64,000 nt of DNA from Bacilli bacterium (GCA_017435485.1 JAFSEY010000010.1:84725-148724); one strand, 5' to 3'. Positions 34,976 through 43,117 are shown, numbered from the stretch's first letter. The notes: generated from the letters alone by a model not told the origin. Translations and numbers: made by a program.

Positions 34976-35703
34976 ACAATATTTATATTTATGATGGTAG
35001 CTTTTCTAATCTACTAAACTTAATATCTTACTTACTAGAAAATAAAATAAAACCTTTTAATATTAAAATAACAACTTATAATCCTTCCCTATTTGAACAA
35101 ATTATAAATATAAAACTAAAAAAAAATTTTATAAATGAAGACATTTTCCAAAATCATCATTTATTAAAAACTATATATTATGTTTATTTATCAGATAACG
35201 AAAACAAAGAAATAACTATTTATTATTTTCTTCTAAACTACTTTAAGTTTGGAAATAAAGTATTTTATTTAAAAAACTTAAAATGCGTCGATAAAACTTT
35301 AAAAATTGCCCATCTAGTCAGCCATGAAGCCCATCGTTTTAAAGGTTTTACTAGATTTAAAGAACTAAAAAATAAAGTTTTGTATGCCACTATTGCTCCT
35401 GATAACAATATCCTACCCATTATTTCTAAACATTTTCAAAAAAGATTAAAAAATGAACTTTGGATTATAAAAGATGAAAACAGAAACATCATCAGTTTAT
35501 ATGATAAAAAGAAATATTATATTGTTAGTTGCGATCAATTTAAATTACTCGACACTACGTTATCAGAAAATGAAATAAACTTAGAAATTTTATGGAAAAC
35601 ATTCTTTAAAACAGTTGCTATTAAAGAAAGAGAAAACAAACGCTGTCAAATGAATTTTATGCCTAAGAAATATTGGCAAAATATTATAGAAATGAGTGAT
35701 TAA
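34972..35703 (+). CDS. DUF4130 partner of the repair radical SAM protein (TIGR03915 type)
   Basis: A 243-residue protein with the family hallmarks: IYIYDGSFSNLLNLISYL at the N-terminus, VSHEAHRFKGFTRFKEL, and LYATIAPDNNILPIISKHF followed by ELWIIKDENR. It is the usual genomic companion of the TIGR03916 enzyme and in some bacteria is fused to or beside UdgX-like uracil-DNA glycosylases, hence a likely DNA-repair role. Translationally coupled to both neighbours. Confidence 0.88.
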   Translation: MNNIYIYDGSFSNLLNLISYLLENKIKPFNIKITTYNPSLFEQIINIKLKKNFINEDIFQNHHLLKTIYYVYLSDNENKEITIYYFLLNYFKFGNKVFYLKNLKCVDKTLKIAHLVSHEAHRFKGFTRFKELKNKVLYATIAPDNNILPIISKHFQKRLKNELWIIKDENRNIISLYDKKKYYIVSCDQFKLLDTTLSENEINLEILWKTFFKTVAIKERENKRCQMNFMPKKYWQNIIEMSD

Positions 35704-35704
35704 A

Positions 35705-37243
35705 TTGAAAAAAGTAATTAATGGAAATGAATTAAAAGAAAAAATGATCGAAGCTATCGATATGTTATGTGATAATGTCAAAATGACTTTAGGCCCTAAA
35801 GGCAATAACGTTATCATAGATCATTCTACTCTAAGTCCATTTATTACTAATGATGGAGTAACTATAGCCTCTAACATAGAAAGTGAAGATCCTATCATTA
35901 ACACTATTTTAGAAATAGCAAAAGAATCTTCTATTAAAACTAATGAAAAAGTTGGCGATGGAACAACCACTACGTTAGTTCTATTCCAAAGTATTTTTAA
36001 AAACGGAATCAAAGCCCTAAATGAAACTAATTCAATTATCTTAAAAAAAGAAATAGATAATGCCACAGAAAATGTTATCAAGAAAATAAAAACAATAAGT
36101 CAAAAACCATCAAAAAAACAACTAACTAATATTGCATGTATTTCCGCAAACGATGAAGAAATCGGAAATAACATTGCCAAATGTTTTTTTAAAACAAAAA
36201 GTAAGAATGCTATATCCATAAAAGAAGGAGACTCAACTAAAACCACTATCAATTTATTAAAAGGTTACTCTATTCCTACAAACATAGCATCCCCCTACTT
36301 TTTCAAAGAAGAAAAAAATATTAAGATTATTAATCCATACATTTTATTATTAAATGGCATCTTATACGATTTAACCCCTTTGACTAATATTATTAATTAT
36401 TTTACCAGTTACAATGAATCTTTAATTATCATAGCAAAAGATTACAATGAAGAATTAGTAAACGAAATTACATCATTATATTTAGATGGTATTGCTAATA
36501 TTATTCTTTTAAAAAATCCTGAATATGGCCTAAAAGAACAAATAATTATTGATGACTTAAGTTTAATTTCTAATTTTAATAATCAACTAGATTCAATTAA
36601 ATTAAATAATCTAGGTCAAGTAAAAGAAATTCATATTAATAAAGATACTACTAATTTTATTTTTGAAAGCAATGATAACATTAAAGAGAAGATTAAGAAA
36701 ATTAAAAAATCATTAATTAATAACCAATTAGATTACGATTTTAATTTGCAAAGAATAGCAATGTTTAAAAATGGCTTAATTGAAATTTCAGTTGGAGCAC
36801 CAACTAAAACAGAAAGGCGCGAAAAGAAAATGCGTTATGATGATGCGCTATGGGCAATTGATAGTGCAGCCAAAGGTATAGTGCCTGGCGGAGGAATTAC
36901 TTTATTTAAAATAAGTAACGAAATTAATGATAAAATATTAGGTGACCAAATAATTAAAAGTACCTTACAAATTCCTTTTGAACAAATCATTAATAATGCT
37001 GGTTTAAATTTAGATGAGATTAAAAATGAAATAATAAAAAATAACTTTGAACTACTTTACAATATAAATACTAATGAATATGAAAAAATCCAAAACACTG
37101 AAGTTTTGGATTCTACCCTAGTTTTAATAAATGCTATTACTAGCGCTAGTTCAATAGCAACCATGCTATTAACAACTAATTGTTTAGTAATAAATGAATA
37201 TCAAAATAACCTAAATAAACAAGTTGACTATTTAGATATCTAG
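35705..37243 (+). CDS. Divergent GroEL-like (group I) chaperonin
   Basis: About 512 residues. Chaperonin ATP-site motifs are kept: VKMTLGPKGNNVII, NDGVTIAS, GDGTTTTLVL, and GIVPGGG near 395. The apical domain is strongly diverged and Asn/Ile/Lys-rich, and the Gly-Met tail of GroEL is missing. No groES is adjacent and no CIRCE is upstream; instead the gene is coupled to two SOS-type repair genes. A TTG at 35705 after GAGTGAT gives MKKVINGNELKEKM, matching GroEL N-termini; a GTG three codons earlier is the alternative. Confidence 0.85.
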   Translation: MKKVINGNELKEKMIEAIDMLCDNVKMTLGPKGNNVIIDHSTLSPFITNDGVTIASNIESEDPIINTILEIAKESSIKTNEKVGDGTTTTLVLFQSIFKNGIKALNETNSIILKKEIDNATENVIKKIKTISQKPSKKQLTNIACISANDEEIGNNIAKCFFKTKSKNAISIKEGDSTKTTINLLKGYSIPTNIASPYFFKEEKNIKIINPYILLLNGILYDLTPLTNIINYFTSYNESLIIIAKDYNEELVNEITSLYLDGIANIILLKNPEYGLKEQIIIDDLSLISNFNNQLDSIKLNNLGQVKEIHINKDTTNFIFESNDNIKEKIKKIKKSLINNQLDYDFNLQRIAMFKNGLIEISVGAPTKTERREKKMRYDDALWAIDSAAKGIVPGGGITLFKISNEINDKILGDQIIKSTLQIPFEQIINNAGLNLDEIKNEIIKNNFELLYNINTNEYEKIQNTEVLDSTLVLINAITSASSIATMLLTTNCLVINEYQNNLNKQVDYLDI

Positions 37244-39466
37244 TTCTTTTAATAAATCAGCAATTTGCTCTATACTTTCATCATATAAATCCAACCTAAA
37301 ATTAGTAATTCCTAAACTTTTATAATAATCTATTTTAGAAATTAAATTAATATTTTTACTATGTAATAATTTAGTTAAACAATTTCTGGTTATAACCGGG
37401 TATTGTTCATTACTTTGACTTTTTAAATAATATTTATTATTATGACAAATAAAACAATTCTTTTCATTTTGATTAACAAAAGTATTTAAAGGACAATATT
37501 TCATTATCATTAACTCGGGACGTCCATAAATTAACAATTCAACATTTAAGATATTACCTTTATTTTTGGCATTATCTAATAAACACTTTAACATTGCATC
37601 AGTATGCTCAACAGATAAACCAATCTTTTTAACATTTAAATTTGCTAAAAGATTTAATGTATAATTATTAGCAACATTTAAATAATAATCACTACATACA
37701 TTATTATTTTCACTATATTTAGTAATTGCTCCTAATTCACTGGCAAGTAAATTTTCATTTTCTAACAAAGGGAAATTACTACTTACACGATTAGTTTTAT
37801 AAAAGACATTAGCTCTTTTATATTTTTTATATAAAAGAATATCTTCAACATAAATGCAAACCTCTTTATCAAGCAAATATTCTAATTGTTCTTCATTTCG
37901 AACTAGAAAACTTATGTCATGTGAAATTTCCATCTTAACAGAATCAATTTGAGTATCTTCTATAATAACTTCCTTTTTATTGTTACTTCTTAAACATTCT
38001 ATTTCTTCACACAATAATCTTCTTAAATTATTTACCTCTTTCATCGGCACAAAAACATTATCATCCATTAAGATATTTAGATTACTCAAAGAAAAAACGG
38101 TATTACCAAGCTTACTTAATTTGTCTAATATCTCTGCTTTAGTTGTACTTATTTTAAAAGCTTCACTTAAAACATTTCCTTCCTTGGTAATTAAATTTAA
38201 CCCATCAGATATTGAAATTGTAAGTGGACAATCCACTTTAGCTACAACCTCAAAAGTTACCGGAATTTTTCTATTAACATCATTATTAATTTCATCAATT
38301 AATTTTATATCTAATGTTTTTAAAACATCACCTGTTTTATGAAGATTAACTTTATTGTCTAAATAAATAATTTCATCTTTTAGAACTTTATTAACTAATA
38401 AACCTTGATCATTATAAATAAAGTTAGCGATCATTCCTTCATCATTCGGAAGTCTTACTCCATCCCCTTGATTAAGTTCTTTAGATAATTTTACTTTTAT
38501 CTTTTTATCACAACTTAAAACTTTTCCAATCACAATTCCCTGATGATTAGGAGTCTTCGCGTTCACAATATTATTTTTATTTTCATCATTAATAAATCCT
38601 TTAGTAAATTCACGATTATATAAAACTTTTAAATTATCTATTTCCTCTTCTGTTAAAGAAATAGCACTACCAGCATAGTACGCATCGATTAATTTACGAT
38701 ATATTTTAGTTACATAGCCAACGTACTCAGGACTTTTCATTCTTCCTTCTATTTTTAAACTATCAACTCCAGAATCTAATATATCTTTTAGATGATTAAC
38801 ACTACTTAATTCTTTCATACTTAATAGATAATTTCCATTTATATTTACTTTACTTTCATTTTCATATAGTTCATACGGCAAGCGACATAATCCAGCACAC
38901 TCACCTCTATTACCACTTCTATTTAATACCAAACTAGAGAAAAGACATTCTCCAGAATAAGACACACATAAAGCTCCATGAATAAATACTTCTTTTTCAA
39001 TATCACAATCAATCTTTTTTATTTCGTTTAATGATAACTCTCTAGCTAAAACAACTCGTGAAACTCCTAAACTTTTCAAAAATGATATACCTGCATTATT
39101 ATGATTATGAGCTTGCGTAGATGCATGTACTTCTAGATTTGGAAATTTTTTGGTAACAAGAGATATTAGTCCAACATCTTGCATAATTACAGCATCTACC
39201 CCTAATTTATGAATTGTTTCAATATATACTAATAATTCATCTACTTCACTTTCATAAATCATGGTATTTACTGTAACATAAATTTTTACACCATAAAGAT
39301 GAGCAAACTTTACTGCTTCTTCTATTTCCTCTATACTAAAATTATCAGCAAACTTTCTCGCCCCATAATCTTTACCTGATAAATATACTGCATCAGCTCC
39401 ATTATAAATGGCACTTTTAAGTGCCATCATATTTCCTGCTGGTGATAATAATTCAACTTTTTTCAT
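37232..39466 (-). CDS. U32-family collagenase-like protein (RlhA/YrrO-like, DUF3656)
   Basis: A 744-residue protein. The U32 core is clear: VELLSPAGNMMALKSAIYNG, NLEVHASTQAHNHNNAGI, and EVFIHGALCVSYSGECLFSS with the Cys cluster GNRGECAGLCR. A large C-terminal DUF3656 part follows. Homologues with this architecture hydroxylate 23S rRNA cytidine (RlhA). Its 3' end overlaps that of the chaperonin-like gene convergently by 12 bases. ATG after AGGTGA was chosen. Confidence 0.85.
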   Translation of the reverse strand: MKKVELLSPAGNMMALKSAIYNGADAVYLSGKDYGARKFADNFSIEEIEEAVKFAHLYGVKIYVTVNTMIYESEVDELLVYIETIHKLGVDAVIMQDVGLISLVTKKFPNLEVHASTQAHNHNNAGISFLKSLGVSRVVLARELSLNEIKKIDCDIEKEVFIHGALCVSYSGECLFSSLVLNRSGNRGECAGLCRLPYELYENESKVNINGNYLLSMKELSSVNHLKDILDSGVDSLKIEGRMKSPEYVGYVTKIYRKLIDAYYAGSAISLTEEEIDNLKVLYNREFTKGFINDENKNNIVNAKTPNHQGIVIGKVLSCDKKIKVKLSKELNQGDGVRLPNDEGMIANFIYNDQGLLVNKVLKDEIIYLDNKVNLHKTGDVLKTLDIKLIDEINNDVNRKIPVTFEVVAKVDCPLTISISDGLNLITKEGNVLSEAFKISTTKAEILDKLSKLGNTVFSLSNLNILMDDNVFVPMKEVNNLRRLLCEEIECLRSNNKKEVIIEDTQIDSVKMEISHDISFLVRNEEQLEYLLDKEVCIYVEDILLYKKYKRANVFYKTNRVSSNFPLLENENLLASELGAITKYSENNNVCSDYYLNVANNYTLNLLANLNVKKIGLSVEHTDAMLKCLLDNAKNKGNILNVELLIYGRPELMIMKYCPLNTFVNQNEKNCFICHNNKYYLKSQSNEQYPVITRNCLTKLLHSKNINLISKIDYYKSLGITNFRLDLYDESIEQIADLLKELDI

Positions 39467-39485
39467 GTACTTCACCTATAATTAC

Positions 39486-40151
39486 TTAATGTTTATTTTT
39501 CTTTGCTTCCATATTCCAATTTATTACTCCATAAATATTTATTAACAAATATCCAATTGAGACTAATAACATCATTACAGAACCATTTTTATTACCTATA
39601 TCTATAACGGTCATAATCCAAATTACCAAATCAATAATATTATTTATTAACCATAACCACCAAGATTCTTTAAATCTTAAAATCATTAAAATAATTCCAC
39701 ATAGATTTATACAATTAGAACTAGCATCCATAAATGCTAATCTTTGACCAGGAATCAAACTCAATACATATCCAAGAACAAAACTGCCTATAACACATGA
39801 TAGCGTAATAATTATAGAATTTCTTTTATTAAATTCTCTTACCTTTACATTTTTATCATCATTTAAATTTTTATTCCAAGTTAAATACCCATGTATTTGT
39901 AAAGGAGAAAATATAAAAATATAAAAGAAAAATATTCCAAATAAATTATTCTTAAATGCAACATATCCCATTAAAAGATAATTTATAAGCCCTAATATAT
40001 AATTAATTCTTTTTCCTTCACCAGCAAAATAAGCACACAATAAACCTGTGGCTAAAATAGTTCCACCAACTAATAAATCTTGTGTAATTATACCGGATAT
40101 TGTTGATAACATTATACACACGAGAGTTATAAAAATATACTTCTTATTCAT
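39486..40151 (-). CDS. PnuC-family nicotinamide riboside/vitamin transporter
   Basis: A 221-residue protein with seven predicted spans. PnuC hallmarks: YILGLINYLLMGYVAFKNN, SWWLWLINNIIDLVIW (substrate-contact helix) and LINIYGVINWNMEAKK at the end. It imports NAD precursors or a related vitamin by facilitated diffusion. The ATG overlaps the cutA stop (TAATG), so the two are coupled. The frame extends eight codons upstream but lacks a Shine-Dalgarno there. Confidence 0.8.
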   Translation of the reverse strand: MNKKYIFITLVCIMLSTISGIITQDLLVGGTILATGLLCAYFAGEGKRINYILGLINYLLMGYVAFKNNLFGIFFFYIFIFSPLQIHGYLTWNKNLNDDKNVKVREFNKRNSIIITLSCVIGSFVLGYVLSLIPGQRLAFMDASSNCINLCGIILMILRFKESWWLWLINNIIDLVIWIMTVIDIGNKNGSVMMLLVSIGYLLINIYGVINWNMEAKKNKH

Positions 40152-40465
40152 TATCTTGTTTCCTCTTCTATCCAATTTAAGTATTCACTATACCCTAAAA
40201 CAATATCATAAGCAATTATCTGGGGAATATCATAGCTATGATTAGCTAAAATTACTTTCTCTATTTCAGGATATAATTCTTTTTTAGATTTCATTTGAAG
40301 TAAATACTCATTATTATGAATAATTTTTCCTTCCCAATGACCAGAACTAATAGTATCAATCAATTGGCAACAACTAACTAATCTTTCTTTTAATAACAAT
40401 TCAATTATTTTATTAGCTTCTTCTTTATTATTAAAAGTTGTTGAAATCATAATATATTTATTCAT
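40151..40465 (-). CDS. cutA: CutA1 divalent-ion-tolerance-like protein
   Basis: A 104-residue CutA1: YIMISTTFNNKEEANKII, LVSCCQLI, GKIIHNNEYLLQMKSKKELY and IPQIIAYDIVLGYSEYLNWI, the conserved trimer core and C-terminal tail. Function is poorly defined (metal tolerance). AGGAGG nine bases before ATG. Heads the cutA-pnuC pair. Confidence 0.93.
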   Translation of the reverse strand: MNKYIMISTTFNNKEEANKIIELLLKERLVSCCQLIDTISSGHWEGKIIHNNEYLLQMKSKKELYPEIEKVILANHSYDIPQIIAYDIVLGYSEYLNWIEEETR

Positions 40466-40501
40466 AATGTATATCCTCCTATATTTTATATTGCAAAAAT
40501 A

Positions 40502-40570
40502 TTATTTGGTATATTCATTAATCTTTTCTAACATGATAGTTATATCTTCTGTTGTATAGTATCCTTCAAT
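40502..40570 (-). pseudogene. Orphan coding-like 3' remnant
   Basis: Minus strand reads IEGYYTTEDITIMLEKINEY-TK and stops at TAA. It looks like the end of a helical protein, but a stop lies just upstream in the same frame and no start or Shine-Dalgarno is present. Confidence 0.25.
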
Positions 40571-40598
40571 TTATATAGATAAATTAATCAAAATTAAC

Positions 40599-40991
40599 TT
40601 ATCCAATATACTCCTTACAATCTATAAGACTTGCAATAATTATTCCATTTACATAAAACCCTTCAGGAAGAACTTCAGTTTCTTCATAGCTTTTTACTTC
40701 TTCAAATAAATCTCCGCTTGTTTCAATTCTAGCTTTAGCATTTATTTTATATTGAATGTCTAATTCGGGATCATTTTTATCCTTTTTAAAAACATGAATA
40801 AAAATTTGTTCATTTTCTTCTATATTTTTTTTAGAAATTTCCATTTGTACAATAGGGATAACTATTTTATCTTCATAATACCTAGATGGTTCTACAATAG
40901 TACAATGAGGTTGTCCTGATTTACTAGCAGTTGCCAGCATTATTATCCCTACACTTTTTATATTATCTAATTGTTCATTGCTTAATTTCAT
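40599..40991 (-). CDS. Pyridoxamine 5'-phosphate oxidase-like FMN-binding split-barrel protein
   Basis: A 130-residue split-barrel protein: GIIMLATASKSGQPHCTIVE, YYEDKIVIPIVQMEISKKNI and IFIHVFKKDK. The family binds flavin or acts as a small redox enzyme; no specific substrate is readable. GAGGAA precedes the ATG. Confidence 0.7.
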   Translation of the reverse strand: MKLSNEQLDNIKSVGIIMLATASKSGQPHCTIVEPSRYYEDKIVIPIVQMEISKKNIEENEQIFIHVFKKDKNDPELDIQYKINAKARIETSGDLFEEVKSYEETEVLPEGFYVNGIIIASLIDCKEYIG

Positions 40992-41081
40992 AGTCGGTTC
41001 CTCTTTTCTTATTTAATTATATCACAACAACAATGATTTCAAAAACTATAAATTATGGTATACTTATTATGGTGAAAATAT

Positions 41082-42284
41082 ATGAATAAAGAGATCAAAC
41101 TAGAAGATATTGAAATTTATCAAAATAACTATTTAGCTGATAAAAACAATGTAAAAATTCAAAAATTTATTTATACCAGCGGCATTAATGAAACATGTTT
41201 TAATTATGATTTAGAAAGCAAAACTAAATTTGATTTTAATATTGAAATACCAAAAGTTAAAATGTATAACCAACGTAATTCTTATGAATGTAATATCTTT
41301 GCTTTTTTAAGAGTTGTTAAAAGCATTATAAAAAAAGAAAATAATTTTGATGCTAACAAACTAGATATATCTGCTAGCTACATTGATTTTTATGATAAAT
41401 TAGAAAAAATAAATACTGCTTACAATGAATTATTTAAAGAAAAAAACTTAACTATACCTAAAATATCTCAAATAATTAATAGATACATTGGTATTTATGG
41501 AACTTTCAACTATTGTAAAAAAATAATTAATAAATATGGTTTTGTTTTAAGCAAAGATATGCCCGAAGTAAATAGTAAATATAATGCTGTTCAAGTAAAT
41601 GAATTATTAAGACATAAAATCAAAGCAGATGCGCTATGTTTAATTAATCGAAACAAGGATAATGATAATACTTTAAAAGATGATCTTATAAATGAAGCAT
41701 ATATTTTCTTATCAAAAGTTTTAGGAAATCCTCCGACAAAAGTAAAATTTGGTAATAAAAAAATTACACCTTTAGAGTTTCGAAATACTATCTTAAAAGA
41801 TACATTAGATGATTATGTATCAGTAACAACATTTAGCCAAAACGTTTTATATAGTAGCGACTCTTTTATCCCAAGTGTTTATTTAAAAGACAATGAAGAA
41901 ATAATTAGCATAAATAACGAAGAATTAAAAAATGCCATTATAAAACAATTAATAGATGGTATTGGCATCTGGTTTTCTTCCGAAGAATCAACAACGTTAG
42001 ACTATAGAGCTAATATATTAGATGATCATATTTATAAGTATGATAAATACTTAAATATAAAACCTTTATCAAAAGATGATAAATTATTAATGGATATAAC
42101 AAGTTATGATCACGCTATGTGTATAACAGGTGCTTTAGTAAAAAATAATAAAGTTAAACAATTTAAAGCTGATAACAGTTTTGGTTATCATGGTAAATAT
42201 AAAGGAAAATTAATAATGACTAATTCTTTTTTAGAAAATCAATTAATTGTTGCTATAATTAATAAAAAATATTTAAATCGCTAA
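41082..42284 (+). CDS. Aminopeptidase C / bleomycin-hydrolase-like cysteine peptidase
   Basis: A 400-residue C1-family protein, shorter than PepC (about 445). Catalytic Cys in NQRNSYECNIFAFLRVVK (usual pattern Q-x(4)-C-W-x-F; the Trp is Asn here), His in SYDHAMCITG and Asn in FKADNSFGYHG. The middle is highly diverged, and the C-terminal tail that normally plugs the PepC active site differs. Probably an intracellular aminopeptidase, but activity should not be assumed. Extended -10 TGGTATACT and GGTGA upstream. Confidence 0.75.
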   Translation: MNKEIKLEDIEIYQNNYLADKNNVKIQKFIYTSGINETCFNYDLESKTKFDFNIEIPKVKMYNQRNSYECNIFAFLRVVKSIIKKENNFDANKLDISASYIDFYDKLEKINTAYNELFKEKNLTIPKISQIINRYIGIYGTFNYCKKIINKYGFVLSKDMPEVNSKYNAVQVNELLRHKIKADALCLINRNKDNDNTLKDDLINEAYIFLSKVLGNPPTKVKFGNKKITPLEFRNTILKDTLDDYVSVTTFSQNVLYSSDSFIPSVYLKDNEEIISINNEELKNAIIKQLIDGIGIWFSSEESTTLDYRANILDDHIYKYDKYLNIKPLSKDDKLLMDITSYDHAMCITGALVKNNKVKQFKADNSFGYHGKYKGKLIMTNSFLENQLIVAIINKKYLNR

Positions 42285-42310
42285 TGAAAAATTAGTGGTT
42301 TTGTTTTAAA
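42280..42310 (+). terminator. Terminator of the PepC-like gene
   Basis: CGCTAAT, GAAA, ATTAGTG then a T-rich tract starting in the stop codon. Confidence 0.7.
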
Positions 42311-42338
42311 TATATAGCAAAAAAGCAATTTTGCTAAT

Positions 42339-42367
42339 TTGTTTTATAAATATATTTTTTATATAAT
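42339..42367 (+). promoter_or_regulatory. Promoter of toxin-like mRNA, unit 1
   Basis: TTGTTT (42339-42344), 17 bases, TATAAT (42362-42367). The predicted start, about 42374, is the G that begins GGATATAT. Confidence 0.75.
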
Positions 42368-42435
42368 GCAAATGGATATATTTAATTAGCGTTAGGTGCA
42401 CTCCTTTACATCAAACTGCAAAGGAGGTGGATTTT

Positions 42436-42513
42436 ATGACAAATAGAGAAAAATCTCAATTTATTATAATCATCCTCTTATTTATTCTAGTATTTGTAAT
42501 ACTATTTAAATAA
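42436..42513 (+). CDS. 25-residue hydrophobic peptide, candidate type I toxin 1
   Basis: ATG after AAAGGAGGTGG. Polar head MTNREKSQF, then an uninterrupted Ile/Leu/Phe/Val span to a terminal Lys (FVILFK). A short single-span peptide of this kind typically depolarises membranes in type I toxin-antitoxin systems. No match to Fst, TxpA, BsrG or Hol_Tox patterns that I recall. Unit 2 encodes a close relative (shared REx-SQFIIIILLF core). Confidence 0.7.
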   Translation: MTNREKSQFIIIILLFILVFVILFK

Positions 42514-42552
42514 AAAACGCACACTAACGCTCAAGCTTGAGTTTTAGTGTGC
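42511..42552 (-). terminator. Terminator of antisense RNA, unit 1
   Basis: Stem GCACACTAA/TTAGTGTGC (42519-42527 with 42544-42552) with an inner CTCAAG/CTTGAG; the T-run lies on the minus strand. Confidence 0.8.
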
Positions 42553-42629
42553 ACAACCCTTTTTAGGAGTGTACCTAACCTTGCGAAAATTAGATATATC
42601 CTTTTTTATTATATTCAAGTTGCCTTGAC
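42512..42629 (-). ncRNA. Predicted antisense RNA (antitoxin), unit 1
   Basis: Starts about 42629 from TTGTCA-17-TATATT and ends at the hairpin beside the toxin stop codon, about 118 nt. The 5' end forms TCAAG-GCAA-CTTGA, a GNRA-capped hairpin. It is complementary to the toxin mRNA 3' region. Confidence 0.65.
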
Positions 42630-42635
42630 ATATTT

Positions 42636-42664
42636 AATATAACATAATCATAACACTTTGACAA
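42636..42664 (-). promoter_or_regulatory. Antisense promoter, unit 1
   Basis: Minus strand TTGTCA (42659-42664), 17 bases, TATATT (42636-42641), conserved in unit 2. Confidence 0.75.
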
Positions 42665-42776
42665 TTAGTAAAATTTAATAATTTATTTATTTATTATAAT
42701 CATCAAAATTTTTCATAATATTCATAAAAAAAACAATACTTTAATACAACATATAACAATAATTTAATTTTAGTAA

Positions 42777-42805
42777 TTTGCTATATCCCTATCGTCTTAT
42801 ATAAT
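42777..42805 (+). promoter_or_regulatory. Promoter of toxin-like mRNA, unit 2
   Basis: TTTGCT (42777-42782) 17 bases before TATAAT (42800-42805); TTATATAATGC is shared with unit 1. Predicted start at the G of GGATACAT, about 42813. Confidence 0.7.
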
Positions 42806-42881
42806 GCTTTTTGGATACATTTGAAATATCAGATGTTTTCCCTTTCGATAATCATTAGATTAAAGAAAGGTGGTGGTAATT

Positions 42882-42959
42882 ATGACTAAAAGAGAATTCT
42901 CTCAATTTATTATAATTATACTATTATTTTTTATAGTAATCACCTTACTATATAAATAA
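42882..42959 (+). CDS. 25-residue hydrophobic peptide, candidate type I toxin 2
   Basis: ATG after GAAAGGTGGTGG. Head MTKREFSQF, hydrophobic core, ends LLYK. Same length and layout as the unit 1 peptide; differences are conservative (N/K, K/F, L/F, V/I), which indicates selection at the protein level. Confidence 0.7.
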   Translation: MTKREFSQFIIIILLFFIVITLLYK

Positions 42960-42997
42960 TAAAAACATCTGATTTCAACAATAGTTGATTTCAGATG
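42960..42997 (-). terminator. Terminator of antisense RNA, unit 2
   Basis: CATCTGA...TCAGATG stem (42966-42972 with 42991-42997) with inner pairs; TTTTT on the minus strand just past the toxin stop. Confidence 0.7.
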
Positions 42998-43071
42998 CCC
43001 CAAATTCAGGGATTACATCTGATTCACGCAATCAAATGTATCCTTTTTTATTATATTCAAGTTACCTTGAC
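42960..43071 (-). ncRNA. Predicted antisense RNA (antitoxin), unit 2
   Basis: Starts about 43071, about 112 nt. The 5' hairpin is TCAAG-GTAA-CTTGA: the same stem, a different GNRA loop from unit 1. About 53 bases spanning the mRNA 3' end and this RNA's 5' end are nearly identical to unit 1 (two differences). Confidence 0.65.
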
Positions 43072-43077
43072 ATATTT

Positions 43078-43106
43078 AATATAACACAATCAACTTAAAT
43101 TGACAA
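43078..43106 (-). promoter_or_regulatory. Antisense promoter, unit 2
   Basis: Minus strand TTGTCA (43101-43106), 17 bases, TATATT (43078-43083). Confidence 0.75.
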
Positions 43107-43117
43107 TAAGTAAATTT

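Larger units (their letters stand above)
42374..42607 (+). ncRNA. Predicted type I toxin-like mRNA with paired ends, unit 1
   Basis: The 5' end GGATATATTTAATT pairs with AATTAGATATATCC (42588-42601), followed by TTTTTT, so the 5'-3' pairing also forms the terminator. Pairing continues inward between TTAGGTGCACTCCT (42392-42405) and AGGAGTGTACCTAA (about 42565-42578). A local hairpin CTCCTTT (42401-42407)/AAAGGAG (42420-42426) buries the Shine-Dalgarno of the 25-codon ORF. Confidence 0.7.
42813..43049 (+). ncRNA. Predicted type I toxin-like mRNA with paired ends, unit 2
   Basis: The 5' end GGATACATTTGA (42813-42824) is perfectly complementary to TCAAATGTATCC (43032-43043), which is followed by TTTTTT. 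The Shine-Dalgarno is buried by CCTTTC (42841-42846)/GAAAGG (42865-42870). This replaces the different base pairs of unit 1, that is, structure is kept while sequence changes. Confidence 0.7.
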
